Assembly (NCBI RefSeq): GCF_003813775.1
Contig: NZ_RPDH01000001.1
Location: 2,852,001-2,916,000 of the forward strand
Reading direction: 5' to 3'
Length of the DNA: 64,000 nt
Source of the DNA: Chitinophaga lutea
GTDB taxonomy: Bacteria; Bacteroidota; Bacteroidia; Chitinophagales; Chitinophagaceae
Positions within the stretch are counted from its first letter, which is position 1, and each line of letters starts with the position of its first letter. Position numbers and translations under genes: made by a program. Below, one piece after another: positions 6,959 to 15,366 of this stretch. The notes beneath the pieces were generated by a model. The model worked only from the letters and a program-made list of their open reading frames with translations, ran no database searches and had not been told where the DNA came from.

Positions 6959-9319
6959 ATGAAGATATTAACTGCACACCCGCGTATGTTCAAGGAGGAT
7001 GAGCTGATCGACAGCCATATCTCGTTCGTGCCCTTTATCCGTTTCATGAAGGAAAAAGCAGCGCATGCCGAAGGCGCCCGCGCAGCCTACTTCCAGGAAA
7101 TCGTGCGCCACTTCGAGAGCAATCCGGCCTTGCAGCAGCCGCTCCGGGAAGACATCGACATCGCCAACTATCAGGAATACCTCGACCTGCTGACCGCGAC
7201 GGTTTTTCCCATCACCATGGACGAAAGCCGCGATATATTCGGCATCGGCGTACCGTACCGCTTCGCCATATTTTACTATTCGGAACGTTTCCGCCAGATT
7301 TTCTCGGAAGACGGCGGGGAGCTGAAAGCCGTACCCAAAGGCATTTCGGAAGAAAAGGTGAAGAACGACAAACTCACCTGGATGTACAAACTCATCCTGG
7401 AACGGATGTACAACCTGCCAGTGCACTACGATGCGGAAATCATCCATAACATCATCAACCCGGAAACGGGCCTGCATAAATACATCAAGCTCAACATCGA
7501 CCCGCGGTTCGTGGATGTGAAGGTGAAAGGCGAACTGCCGCCGCTCAACTGCGACAATATCTGCGTGGGCGATTTCAAACTGCAGAGTCTCGCCGACCTG
7601 CGGAAACTGCTGCCGCTGGAAAACTTCGCCCTCGAGGGTTTTGTGATCTGGACGATTCAGGACGTGACGAAGGAACATGTAGTGGCCGGGATGAAAAACC
7701 TCGTGCTCAACATCCGGAAAGACAATGAGCTGAAAACATACGCCCACGCGCGGGAATACCTGAAAACGCTGGCCGGCCGCGCAGACATGAGCGTGCATCT
7801 GACGCCGTTCCTGAAGGTGAACAACCGCAATGTGATGGAGAATGTATATGTGTCTCAAAGCATCATCTTCTCCAGCGCACGTAACGAAGCGGAACGCATC
7901 GCCATCAACGAACAGCTGCTGGAGTACCTGTCCACCCACCGACAGCCCCTGGTGATACAGGACGTGAACCGCCAGACGGTGGCGCTGTACCCCTTCCTGA
8001 AATACCTGCCGCTGCAGGGCGTCAAAAGTTTTATCCTGTTGCCCGTGGTGCATGGCAATAACCTGCTGGGCATACTGGAACTGGCCACCAACGGCGGCGA
8101 GCCGCTCGACTGGGACATCCTCGGCCGCCTGCAGCCCAGCTATGCGGTGGGTACCATGCTGCTGGGCCGCAGTATGGAACTGGCCAACGAACGCATCAAC
8201 GAAGTGATCAAGGAACAGTTTACTGCCCTGCAACCCGCCGTGGAATGGAAATTCACGGAAGCTGCCTGGGAATACCTGCATGCGCCGAAAGAAAATAAAA
8301 AGGCGATCGCGCACATCCAGTTCGAAGACGTATACCCGCTGTACGGCGCGGTCGACATCCGGAACTCTTCCGTGGAAAGAGGCTCCGCCATCCGCGACGA
8401 CCTCCGGGAGCAACTGCTGCTCATCCAGGAAACCTTCAGTCATATCAACGGCGACCTGCATCTTCCGCTGCTCGAAGAACTGCAGTATAAAAACAACCGC
8501 ATGCTCAACAACATGCGTGAAACGCTCTTTGCAGAAGACGAAGTACGGATCAACGAGTTCCTCGACTATGAAATCGCACCTACTTTCAGGCACCTCTATG
8601 AAAGCGAAGAACGCCTGAAGCCGGCGCTGAACGACTATTTCGAAAAAATCGACAAAACGAGCGGCCATATCTATCATCACCGCCGCGAGTATGAAGAGAG
8701 CCTGCAGGACATCAACAGCGCCATCAACCGTTACCTAGACAAGGAAAAGGACGAGCTGCAACGGTCGTTCCCCTGTTATTTCGAGAAATACAGGACGGAC
8801 GGGGTGGAGTATAACATTTACATCGGTCAGTCCATCGCCCCGGACAAAAAATTCGATATGATCTACCTGCGCAACGTGCGCCTGTGGCAATTGTCGTCTA
8901 TGGCGCAGATTGCCCGCATCACGCACGCGCTGGAACCCAAGCTGCGCATACCGTTGCAAACCACGCAGCTGGTGCTGGCCCACAGCAACCCCATCGCCAT
9001 CAGTTTCCGGAAAGACGAAAGGCGTTTTGATGTGGAAGGGGCATACAACATCCGTTACGAAATCATGAAAAAACGTATCGACAAAGTGCGTGTGCGCGGT
9101 ACGAATGAAAGGCTCACGCAGCCCGGTAAAATCGCCATCGTGTACGCTTATGTGCGCGAAGCGGATGAGTACAAAAAATATATCGAGTTCCTGCAGAACA
9201 AAAACATGCTCATGCCCGAACTCGAAATGCTCGACCTGGAAGATGTGCAGGGCATCAGCGGCCTCCGCGCCATGCGGGTGACCGTGAACATGGAAGGCCT
9301 GGTGAAAACGGAAGCGTAA
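6959..9319 (+). CDS. Large GAF-domain protein, function unknown
   Basis: 786 residues, soluble, without signal peptide or membrane segment. A GAF-like domain can be seen around 290-410, with a strand pattern ending in FILLPVVHGNNLLGILELAT. The N-terminal ~250 residues (DEPxxIFGIGVPYRFAIFYYS-like region near 95-110) and the ~350-residue C-terminal half are not recognised. The C-terminal half begins with AHIQFEDVYPLYGAVDIRNSS near 440, then long helices with many charged residues (~480-600), then a mixed alpha/beta part to the end. The VDIRNSS segment recalls the start of adenylyl-cyclase-like or metal-dependent domains, but no catalytic set is clear. Possibly a cytoplasmic sensor with a Bacteroidota-specific output. 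The gene stands alone with its own promoter box. Confidence 0.75.
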   Translation: MKILTAHPRMFKEDELIDSHISFVPFIRFMKEKAAHAEGARAAYFQEIVRHFESNPALQQPLREDIDIANYQEYLDLLTATVFPITMDESRDIFGIGVPYRFAIFYYSERFRQIFSEDGGELKAVPKGISEEKVKNDKLTWMYKLILERMYNLPVHYDAEIIHNIINPETGLHKYIKLNIDPRFVDVKVKGELPPLNCDNICVGDFKLQSLADLRKLLPLENFALEGFVIWTIQDVTKEHVVAGMKNLVLNIRKDNELKTYAHAREYLKTLAGRADMSVHLTPFLKVNNRNVMENVYVSQSIIFSSARNEAERIAINEQLLEYLSTHRQPLVIQDVNRQTVALYPFLKYLPLQGVKSFILLPVVHGNNLLGILELATNGGEPLDWDILGRLQPSYAVGTMLLGRSMELANERINEVIKEQFTALQPAVEWKFTEAAWEYLHAPKENKKAIAHIQFEDVYPLYGAVDIRNSSVERGSAIRDDLREQLLLIQETFSHINGDLHLPLLEELQYKNNRMLNNMRETLFAEDEVRINEFLDYEIAPTFRHLYESEERLKPALNDYFEKIDKTSGHIYHHRREYEESLQDINSAINRYLDKEKDELQRSFPCYFEKYRTDGVEYNIYIGQSIAPDKKFDMIYLRNVRLWQLSSMAQIARITHALEPKLRIPLQTTQLVLAHSNPIAISFRKDERRFDVEGAYNIRYEIMKKRIDKVRVRGTNERLTQPGKIAIVYAYVREADEYKKYIEFLQNKNMLMPELEMLDLEDVQGISGLRAMRVTVNMEGLVKTEA

Positions 9320-9468
9320 TTCAGCGGAACGGCTTTGAATGGGTTTGGAGAAGTGATGGGATTGCGGGTGGCTGAAAATAAAAAGAACCCGCCGGTTTGG
9401 GAAGACGGAGCCGGAGAGGAACGGCCAACCATACAGCACAAGTAGGATAGAACAAGTATTGCAAATAA

Positions 9469-9495
9469 AAACGCCCGGCGATCAGCCGGGCGTTT
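9469..9495. terminator. Hairpin terminator after the phosphoesterase-barrel gene
   Basis: Perfect 11-bp inverted repeat (AAACGCCCGGC / GCCGGGCGTTT) with a GATCA loop. On the minus strand it is followed by a T-rich run, so it ends the 9514 gene; it could also stop readthrough from the GAF gene. The remaining ~150 bases after the GAF stop hold no convincing gene. Confidence 0.8.
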
Positions 9496-9513
9496 CACAT
9501 TATAAGCAGGTTA

Positions 9514-12500
9514 TCAGAATTTAAACCCGAACGTTACGTACGGCAGGGTGCCTTCACGCGAATGCCCCAGCATGGCCGTTACAATGAACATGTTGATGGG
9601 AGAGAGGTAGAGGCCGCCTCCGAAACCATTGTGCCACTGCCCGGACTTTTCTTCCTTCACCCATACGCGGCCCACGTCGTTAAACGCGATGAGGCCTACA
9701 GAGCCCGGAATGATATAGGACGTGAAGTCGAACAGTTTGATCCGGAGCTCCAGGTTGTTGTACAGCATGCTGGTGCCGCTGAAACGGTTGTTGCGGAAAC
9801 CGCGCAGGTTGGAGGAACCGCCCAGCGAGAGGGCCTGGAAGAACTCCGGTTTGCCCCAGGTTGTGCCGCCGCCGAAACGGGCTACGAACACCACGTTGGG
9901 CGGCAGGCCCAGCGAAGCGTAAATGCTCATGTCGGAGCGCAGCTGCGCGTAGTTGTTGCTGGCGCCGTTCAGCCCTTTGTTCCCCTGGATGGTAGTGGTC
10001 CACAGCAATCCGCGGGTGGCCACAAGATCATTGTCGCGCGTGTCGATATTGAAACCGAGCCGCAGGCCCGCATGCAATTTGTTGGCGAACAGCTGCGCGG
10101 AATCGAGCTTGTTGAGGTCATAGTTGGTGAGGTAGCGGCCCGCATTGTCTTCCGCATTGAGCGTGACCGCGGTGATCGACGGCGTGATGGTGCCGCTGAT
10201 GTTCTGGGCGAGGTTGGTCCGCAGCGACACTTCGCCCATATAAATATTGAACCGGCCGCGGTAGTACCGTATAGCGGGATCCGTTATTTCCTTGTCGTAT
10301 GACGTTTCGTTACCGAAACCGAAGAAGTTGGCGGTGTTGTGCGGTGCGCGTATCAACGCGCCGATCAGCAGGTCCGAGCGGCCGATCACATCGTTGAACT
10401 GGCCCTGGTACTTGAACTGGTAAGCCTGGGTGGCCACCGCGTGCATCCCGGAAATGACGTGCTTCACGGCGAACGAATCTTTCCGGAAGCCGTGGCCTTT
10501 GTATTGCAGGCCCAGGCCCAGCAGCAGGCCATCGTCGAGGTTATAGCCGCCGGCGATGAGGGGTTGCAGGATGTTGTATTGGAAGGCCTTCCGGTTGTAG
10601 TGGATCACCGCCGGGTCGGACGACAGGCGCAGGCGCTCGTTGCTGTTCACGGCAAAACTGTCCGGCCCCTTGGCGAGGTCGTAGATCATGGTGCGTTTGC
10701 CGCTCCTGCGGGCGCTGCTGTCGATATACGTATCCTTTTCACGGCCGCCGATGAGGCGGATGCGGATGGGGCTGCCTTCGTTGCCGCGGAGAACGAACCG
10801 GTCTTCGCCGCCGAGGCCGTAAATTGCCACCTCTTTGGTATGCGCCGGGTTGAAGGTCCTGTTGTACAGCGTTTGTTCCAGCTCTCCCTTTTTGCTGATC
10901 TTCTGCGAGGTCACGTTCACAAAACCATCGGGCTGGCGGGTGATGGTGAACTGTTCGTTTTTGACGGACCCCGTTACGTCCACGCCCTTGGCGAGAAAGC
11001 GGTAGTATTTCAGCGCTTCTTTTTGGAGGATGCCCCTTCTGGCTTTCAGCGTACGGATCATCATACTGTCTACCTGCTTGCGGATGGCAGGCTGCAGCTG
11101 GTTTACCGCCGATACGATGAGCGTGTCGGTCATCAGCACGGTCATGTTTTTCGACATTCTCTCCCAGGTGGAGTCTTCCAGGCCGTTGAGCATATTCCGG
11201 TCGAGGAAGCGGGGGTTGAAGTTCCATCCGCCGATGTCGGGGATTTTGGTGCGGAAGCCCTGCACTGCCGGGAATATGTACCGTTTTGCGGCGAGGCGGG
11301 GAATAACGCCCTGGTTCACGAAAAACGCCTGGTCGCGGTCGCGGGGGATGGGATAAAATTCCTTGGCCTTTTTATCTTTTTCCGCATACCAGCGCCACTG
11401 GTCTTCGTGGCGGTCCCAGTCCGCCATAAAGATATCGAGCAGGCGGGCCTGCAGGTAAGCGCGCTGGTTCACGCTGTTGTCGTTATCGGAAGCAAGGTCT
11501 TCCAGTACCTTGAGCGTATTGTATGTTTTGCTGGCCGTTACCGGTTCCCTTTCTTCAAAGAGGTACACGCCATCCGCAAAGTCTTTCCGGTAAATACCCA
11601 GCGCGGTATCGTTAGGCAGGTATACGAAGCGGGGATTGGTATGGGGCACGCCGGCAGCTTCGGCCAGGGGCGCCACCACCAGCGGGGCGTAGGGGTTGGC
11701 GGCGGATATCTGGTCCTGCACCACTTCACGGGCGAAGGTTTCACGGAGGGCTTCGGGCACGGCGCTGAGCGGATCCTTTTTGAGGGAGCGCAGCACCCAT
11801 TCGCGGCCGCTTTTATCTTCCAGCCGCAGGGAGCGCGTTTGTTTGCCGCCGCCACGTTTGAGGATTTTCAGGGTATCCAGTTCCATCACCGGGAAGGTAA
11901 GGGCCGTGGCCCAAACGGAGCGGTAGTTGCGGCCGAGCATCAGGCGGTGAAAACCATTCACGTCTGCATACTGCGAATCCGCGGCAACGGTCACGAGTTT
12001 CGGGAACGCGGTGGCCGCGATGGCTTCCTCGCGCCGGTGGTACGCCGCCAGATCGAGCAGCTCGCTGGTGTAGAGAGGCGCAGCATCGTGGTCGTTATAA
12101 AAGCGGGCATATATTTTCCCGTTCTTCAGCACTTCCAGCACCGTATAACCGTTGACGGAGGTGGCGAAGAGAGAGTTCCTGCCTTTTTTGACCTGGTTGT
12201 CTTTCGCGCCGGCGCCGCTCACGATGAAGTTGCGGTTGCCTTCGCGGATGAGCTGCAGCGTATGGTCGTGGCCGGACACGAACACCACGGGCGCATCGCC
12301 CGGGATGGCGGTTTCTATGCCTTTGATCATCCGGCGGTAGAGCGGGTGCGGCATGTCTTCCCGTGTGCCGAACACACCGCGCACCAGCGGGTAAACGGAG
12401 CCGATCACGGGCAGCGGCACATAGAGGTACGGTTTGGCGTCGGTTAAGGGGAAGATGTGTTTTTTGAAGGTATAATATCCGCCATGTGGACCGTGGCTAC

Positions 12501-13146
12501 GCAGCGGATGATGCCCGGCGAACACCAGCAGTTTGGTAGGGTTGCGGGCCGCAATGTCGGCAATGGCCGTGAGCACCTCGTCCTCCGTTTTGCAGTCGCA
12601 GCCCGATTCGATGCCCGGCTTTTTACCGGGGTACAGCCACCATTCGGTGTCCATGATCACCAGCAGCACGTTGTCGCCGAGGGCTACGGTTTCCGGGCCC
12701 GGGCAGCCGGACTTCGGCAGGAACTGCACGTTGGGCAGCTGCATCGAATCGATGTACAACTGTTGCTGCATGACCGTGCGCCAGCCTTCCGGGCGGTGTT
12801 TCGACCAGTCGTGGTTGCCAGGCACGAAGATGCCTTCCGCTTTGGTGCCTTTCACGAGGCTCACCTGGTAGTCGAGGATGCTTTCCTTTTCCCGCCGGTT
12901 CTTCGCGGCGGGGTCGGGCAACCCCAGCGGGTATACGTTGTCGCCCAGGTAAAGCACGGTATTTTTCCCCCGCTGCAGGTCGATGTTCCTTTTGACGGCA
13001 TCGATGACGGGGATTTTACCATTGTGCATTTCCCCCGCGTCGCCGATGAGGATGATGCGTTGCTGTATGCTGTCTGCCGACTGAGCATGCGCGCCTGCTG
13101 CCGTCAGCAGGAAAAGGGTGATCAATACGTATAGCCTGGTGTGCAT
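9514..13146 (-). CDS. Outer-membrane fusion protein: calcineurin-like phosphoesterase, kinase-like middle region, BamA/TamA-type barrel
   Basis: 1210 residues with a signal peptide (to ~21). The N-terminal metallophosphoesterase has all the motifs: GDAG (35-38), LGDN (67-70), GNHDW (110-114), GHHP (211-214) and GHDH (292-295), closest in style to tartrate-resistant acid phosphatases. Residues ~440-630 contain LDIFMADWDRHEDQW (D578-R579-H580) and IPRDRDQAF (600-608). These look like the catalytic and metal-binding loops of HipA/Fam20/PI3K-type atypical kinases; that assignment is my inference. Residues ~850-1210 form a beta-strand-rich Omp85 surface-antigen domain with GGSSNLRGFRNNRFSG and a terminal aromatic (FKF). 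The protein should sit in the outer membrane with the enzyme domains in the periplasm. It begins two bases after the stop of the upstream lipoprotein gene. Confidence 0.85.
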   Translation of the reverse strand: MHTRLYVLITLFLLTAAGAHAQSADSIQQRIILIGDAGEMHNGKIPVIDAVKRNIDLQRGKNTVLYLGDNVYPLGLPDPAAKNRREKESILDYQVSLVKGTKAEGIFVPGNHDWSKHRPEGWRTVMQQQLYIDSMQLPNVQFLPKSGCPGPETVALGDNVLLVIMDTEWWLYPGKKPGIESGCDCKTEDEVLTAIADIAARNPTKLLVFAGHHPLRSHGPHGGYYTFKKHIFPLTDAKPYLYVPLPVIGSVYPLVRGVFGTREDMPHPLYRRMIKGIETAIPGDAPVVFVSGHDHTLQLIREGNRNFIVSGAGAKDNQVKKGRNSLFATSVNGYTVLEVLKNGKIYARFYNDHDAAPLYTSELLDLAAYHRREEAIAATAFPKLVTVAADSQYADVNGFHRLMLGRNYRSVWATALTFPVMELDTLKILKRGGGKQTRSLRLEDKSGREWVLRSLKKDPLSAVPEALRETFAREVVQDQISAANPYAPLVVAPLAEAAGVPHTNPRFVYLPNDTALGIYRKDFADGVYLFEEREPVTASKTYNTLKVLEDLASDNDNSVNQRAYLQARLLDIFMADWDRHEDQWRWYAEKDKKAKEFYPIPRDRDQAFFVNQGVIPRLAAKRYIFPAVQGFRTKIPDIGGWNFNPRFLDRNMLNGLEDSTWERMSKNMTVLMTDTLIVSAVNQLQPAIRKQVDSMMIRTLKARRGILQKEALKYYRFLAKGVDVTGSVKNEQFTITRQPDGFVNVTSQKISKKGELEQTLYNRTFNPAHTKEVAIYGLGGEDRFVLRGNEGSPIRIRLIGGREKDTYIDSSARRSGKRTMIYDLAKGPDSFAVNSNERLRLSSDPAVIHYNRKAFQYNILQPLIAGGYNLDDGLLLGLGLQYKGHGFRKDSFAVKHVISGMHAVATQAYQFKYQGQFNDVIGRSDLLIGALIRAPHNTANFFGFGNETSYDKEITDPAIRYYRGRFNIYMGEVSLRTNLAQNISGTITPSITAVTLNAEDNAGRYLTNYDLNKLDSAQLFANKLHAGLRLGFNIDTRDNDLVATRGLLWTTTIQGNKGLNGASNNYAQLRSDMSIYASLGLPPNVVFVARFGGGTTWGKPEFFQALSLGGSSNLRGFRNNRFSGTSMLYNNLELRIKLFDFTSYIIPGSVGLIAFNDVGRVWVKEEKSGQWHNGFGGGLYLSPINMFIVTAMLGHSREGTLPYVTFGFKF

Positions 13147-13148
13147 AG

Positions 13149-14006
13149 TTATTTGGTGTGCGGATGGTACTTAAATTTGAGGATATCGGCGGTGTTTTCC
13201 TCGTCTCCTTCGTTTGAAATATACATGTCGCCGTTAGGCGCAAAGGTAATGCCTTCCGGTTGTGAAAAATGTTTCCGCGGCAGGGGATGCGCTTCCAGGA
13301 CTTTGCCGGAGAGGTCGGTAATGACGAGCAGGCGGTTGATGGAAGCCACGATGTACACCCGGTTTTCGAGGGGGTGCACGGCGGCGGCGGAAGGCCGGAA
13401 GTGTTTGGAGGGCGATTCTTTCAGCCCGGGAATGTCCCTGTTCTCGAAACGGAAGGCGGCTGCGGAATCGTACCGCAGGCTGTCCATCCGGAAAGCATAC
13501 ACGCTGGTGGCTTTCTCGCCTTTATCTTCCTCGCAGTTTTTACAGATAATGAAGGTGGTGTTTTTGCCGGCATCGTAATAGGCCGCTTCGAATTCCCGTT
13601 TGCCGGGCACCGGGAAATGGAAGGCTTCGGAGTCCGTAGAGTCGGTGAAAAGACCGGCCACCTTATACATGGTGCCGTTGCTTTTCAGCACCAGCCAGTC
13701 GTTTCCCGCATGCACCACTTCTTCATAGTCGCCTCCTTTGCCGAATTTCCAGGAAGGGTAGGGATCGGTCGTGCGCAGGCCTACCTGGAAGAGTTTGCCC
13801 TGCTCGTCGTTATTGGCGATGAAGTTGGATTCGTCGCCGTTATACACGAGGCCGGAGATTTCCTGGAGCGACTCACGGACTTTAAAACGCTCCGGCTTTG
13901 AGAGCTCGTATCCTTGCGGGGAGGTGGCTCCTTTTTCCTGTTTTTCCCCGACCATCTGGCAGGAGAAGAACAGCAACAGCAGGGCGTAATACTTAATAAG
14001 CTTCAT
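13149..14006 (-). CDS. SdiA-regulated-type beta-propeller lipoprotein
   Basis: 285 residues. A short signal peptide ends in a lipobox (LLFFSC, Cys about 16). The body shows the SdiA-regulated/esterase-like propeller pattern: LQEISGLVYNGDESNFIANNDEQGKLF-type blade near 47, KHFRPSAAAVHPLENRVYIVAS near 205 and KHFSQPEGITFAPNGDMYISNEG near 250. Such proteins are predicted six-bladed propellers with unknown ligands. It is the first gene of a two-gene minus-strand operon with the phosphoesterase-barrel fusion, so it may work at the outer membrane with that protein. Divergent from the HD-PycTM operon across 82 bases. Confidence 0.78.
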   Translation of the reverse strand: MKLIKYYALLLLFFSCQMVGEKQEKGATSPQGYELSKPERFKVRESLQEISGLVYNGDESNFIANNDEQGKLFQVGLRTTDPYPSWKFGKGGDYEEVVHAGNDWLVLKSNGTMYKVAGLFTDSTDSEAFHFPVPGKREFEAAYYDAGKNTTFIICKNCEEDKGEKATSVYAFRMDSLRYDSAAAFRFENRDIPGLKESPSKHFRPSAAAVHPLENRVYIVASINRLLVITDLSGKVLEAHPLPRKHFSQPEGITFAPNGDMYISNEGDEENTADILKFKYHPHTK

Positions 14007-14088
14007 AAAACCGGACTTTAGACAATAAAATTAACGCAAAAAATGACGTAATTTGGAATTGAATTCTTCTCTGTAAATACAATATCCA

Positions 14089-15354
14089 ATGGAAATTAGT
14101 TCAGTGATTGCCGCCGCGCAGCTTTATGTAACCCAACAGTTTGATCAGCATACCGAGCCTGTACTGGTATATCATAACAAGGCGCATACGCTGCAGGTGG
14201 TACATGCGGCGGAACAGATCACCGCGCATTACCGGTTGCCTGAGCAGGAATTGCTCGTGGTGATGATCGCCGTATGGTTTCATGATATGGGGTATTTATT
14301 GGGAGAGCGTCAGCATCACGAGCAGGCCGGCGCCGATGCCGCACGGGCCTTCGCACTGTCGCAGGGCCTGCCAGAAGCCACCGCACAACAGATAGCAGGC
14401 TGCATACTGGCCACCAAAATGCCGCAGGCGCCGCAGAACCTGCTGGAGCAGATCGTTTGCGACGCCGATCTTTTTCACCTGGGCACCAAGGAATTTTCAA
14501 AGCGCAACAAACTCCTCCGCGCCGAAACCGAACTGGCCACCGGCAGTAAAATATCGGGGGCCGACTGGGCGAAGTCGAGCATACAGTTCCTCGAATCGCA
14601 TAAATATCACACCGCTTACAGCCAGACGCTGCTGAAGCAGCAGAAAGAAGAGAACCTGGAAAAGCTCCGCACCAAGCTCGAGGAAAAACAGAGCGAAGCG
14701 CTGCGCGAGCAGGAGAAAGAGCGGGAGAAAGAAAAGAAACAGCTCAAAGCGGCCGAGAAACAGTTTGAGAAGGTGCATGAAAAAGAACTGAAAGGGGAAA
14801 AGGGGGAAAAGGACAAACGCTCCAGCCGAGGCGTGGAAACCATGTTCCGCACCACTTCCACCAATCACATCCGCCTGAGCTCCATGGCCGATTCCAAGGC
14901 CAATATCATGATATCGGTGAACGCCATCATCATTTCCGTATTGCTCTCCGTGCTGCTTCGCAAGCTGGAAGACTACCCGCAGTTCATCCTGCCCGCCATC
15001 CTCTTCCTGACCACGAGCGTCACCACCATCGTGTTTGCCGTGCTGGCCACGCGCCCGAATGTGACGAGCGGCCGTTTCACCGACCTCGACATCCGCAGCA
15101 AAAAATCGAACCTGCTCTTTTTCGGGAACTTCCACCAGATGACTTACCAGGAATACGAAGACGGGATGGAAACGATCATGGGGAACGGGGAGTATCTTTA
15201 CAGCAATATGATACACGACATCTACAACCTGGGCGTGGTGCTGGGGCGCAAATACAGGCTGCTCCGCTTCGCTTACAATACATTTATGTTCGGGCTCATC
15301 GCTTCGGTGCTGGCATTTACGATTGCAGCTTTGTTTTTTTCGTCAAAAGGATAG
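14089..15354 (+). CDS. HD-domain phosphohydrolase fused to a PycTM (DUF5706-type) membrane domain
   Basis: 421 residues in three parts. Residues ~10-150 are an HD domain: H33 in YHNKAHT, HD at 65-66 in WFHDMGY, HHE at 76-78 and a late Asp in VCDADLFH, giving a plausible metal site for phosphodiesterase or phosphohydrolase activity. Residues ~180-250 are a highly charged Glu/Lys coiled coil. Residues ~255-421 match the Pycsar-effector type transmembrane domain: the motif RLSSMADSKANIMISVNAIIIS, two helices (~273-290, 298-320), then a final helix (~395-417). In Pycsar defence a cyclic-nucleotide-bound PycTM protein damages the membrane. No nucleotide cyclase lies nearby, so a housekeeping or toxin-regulating role is equally possible. 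First gene of a four-gene operon; ppk1 starts 12 bases after its stop. Confidence 0.85.
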   Translation: MEISSVIAAAQLYVTQQFDQHTEPVLVYHNKAHTLQVVHAAEQITAHYRLPEQELLVVMIAVWFHDMGYLLGERQHHEQAGADAARAFALSQGLPEATAQQIAGCILATKMPQAPQNLLEQIVCDADLFHLGTKEFSKRNKLLRAETELATGSKISGADWAKSSIQFLESHKYHTAYSQTLLKQQKEENLEKLRTKLEEKQSEALREQEKEREKEKKQLKAAEKQFEKVHEKELKGEKGEKDKRSSRGVETMFRTTSTNHIRLSSMADSKANIMISVNAIIISVLLSVLLRKLEDYPQFILPAILFLTTSVTTIVFAVLATRPNVTSGRFTDLDIRSKKSNLLFFGNFHQMTYQEYEDGMETIMGNGEYLYSNMIHDIYNLGVVLGRKYRLLRFAYNTFMFGLIASVLAFTIAALFFSSKG

Positions 15355-15366
15355 GATTTGTACAAG

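Noticed and set aside
6968..8680. 570-codon open frame antisense to the GAF-domain gene
   Set aside because: Shadow frame with an unnatural His/Val/Phe-rich composition; the plus-strand gene has a promoter box and a clear domain.
9356..9445. 29-codon frame (MGLRVAENKK...) after the GAF gene
   Set aside because: GGAG lies at a suitable distance, but it is too short and has no supporting homology or structure.
10339..12447. 702-codon open frame antisense to the phosphoesterase-barrel gene
   Set aside because: Shadow of the real gene in GC-rich DNA; composition is not protein-like, with no signal peptide or domain.
14089..15354. Pycsar anti-phage defence system
   Set aside because: The PycTM-type domain is there, but no uridylate or cytidylate cyclase gene is adjacent, so a defence system cannot be called from this window.
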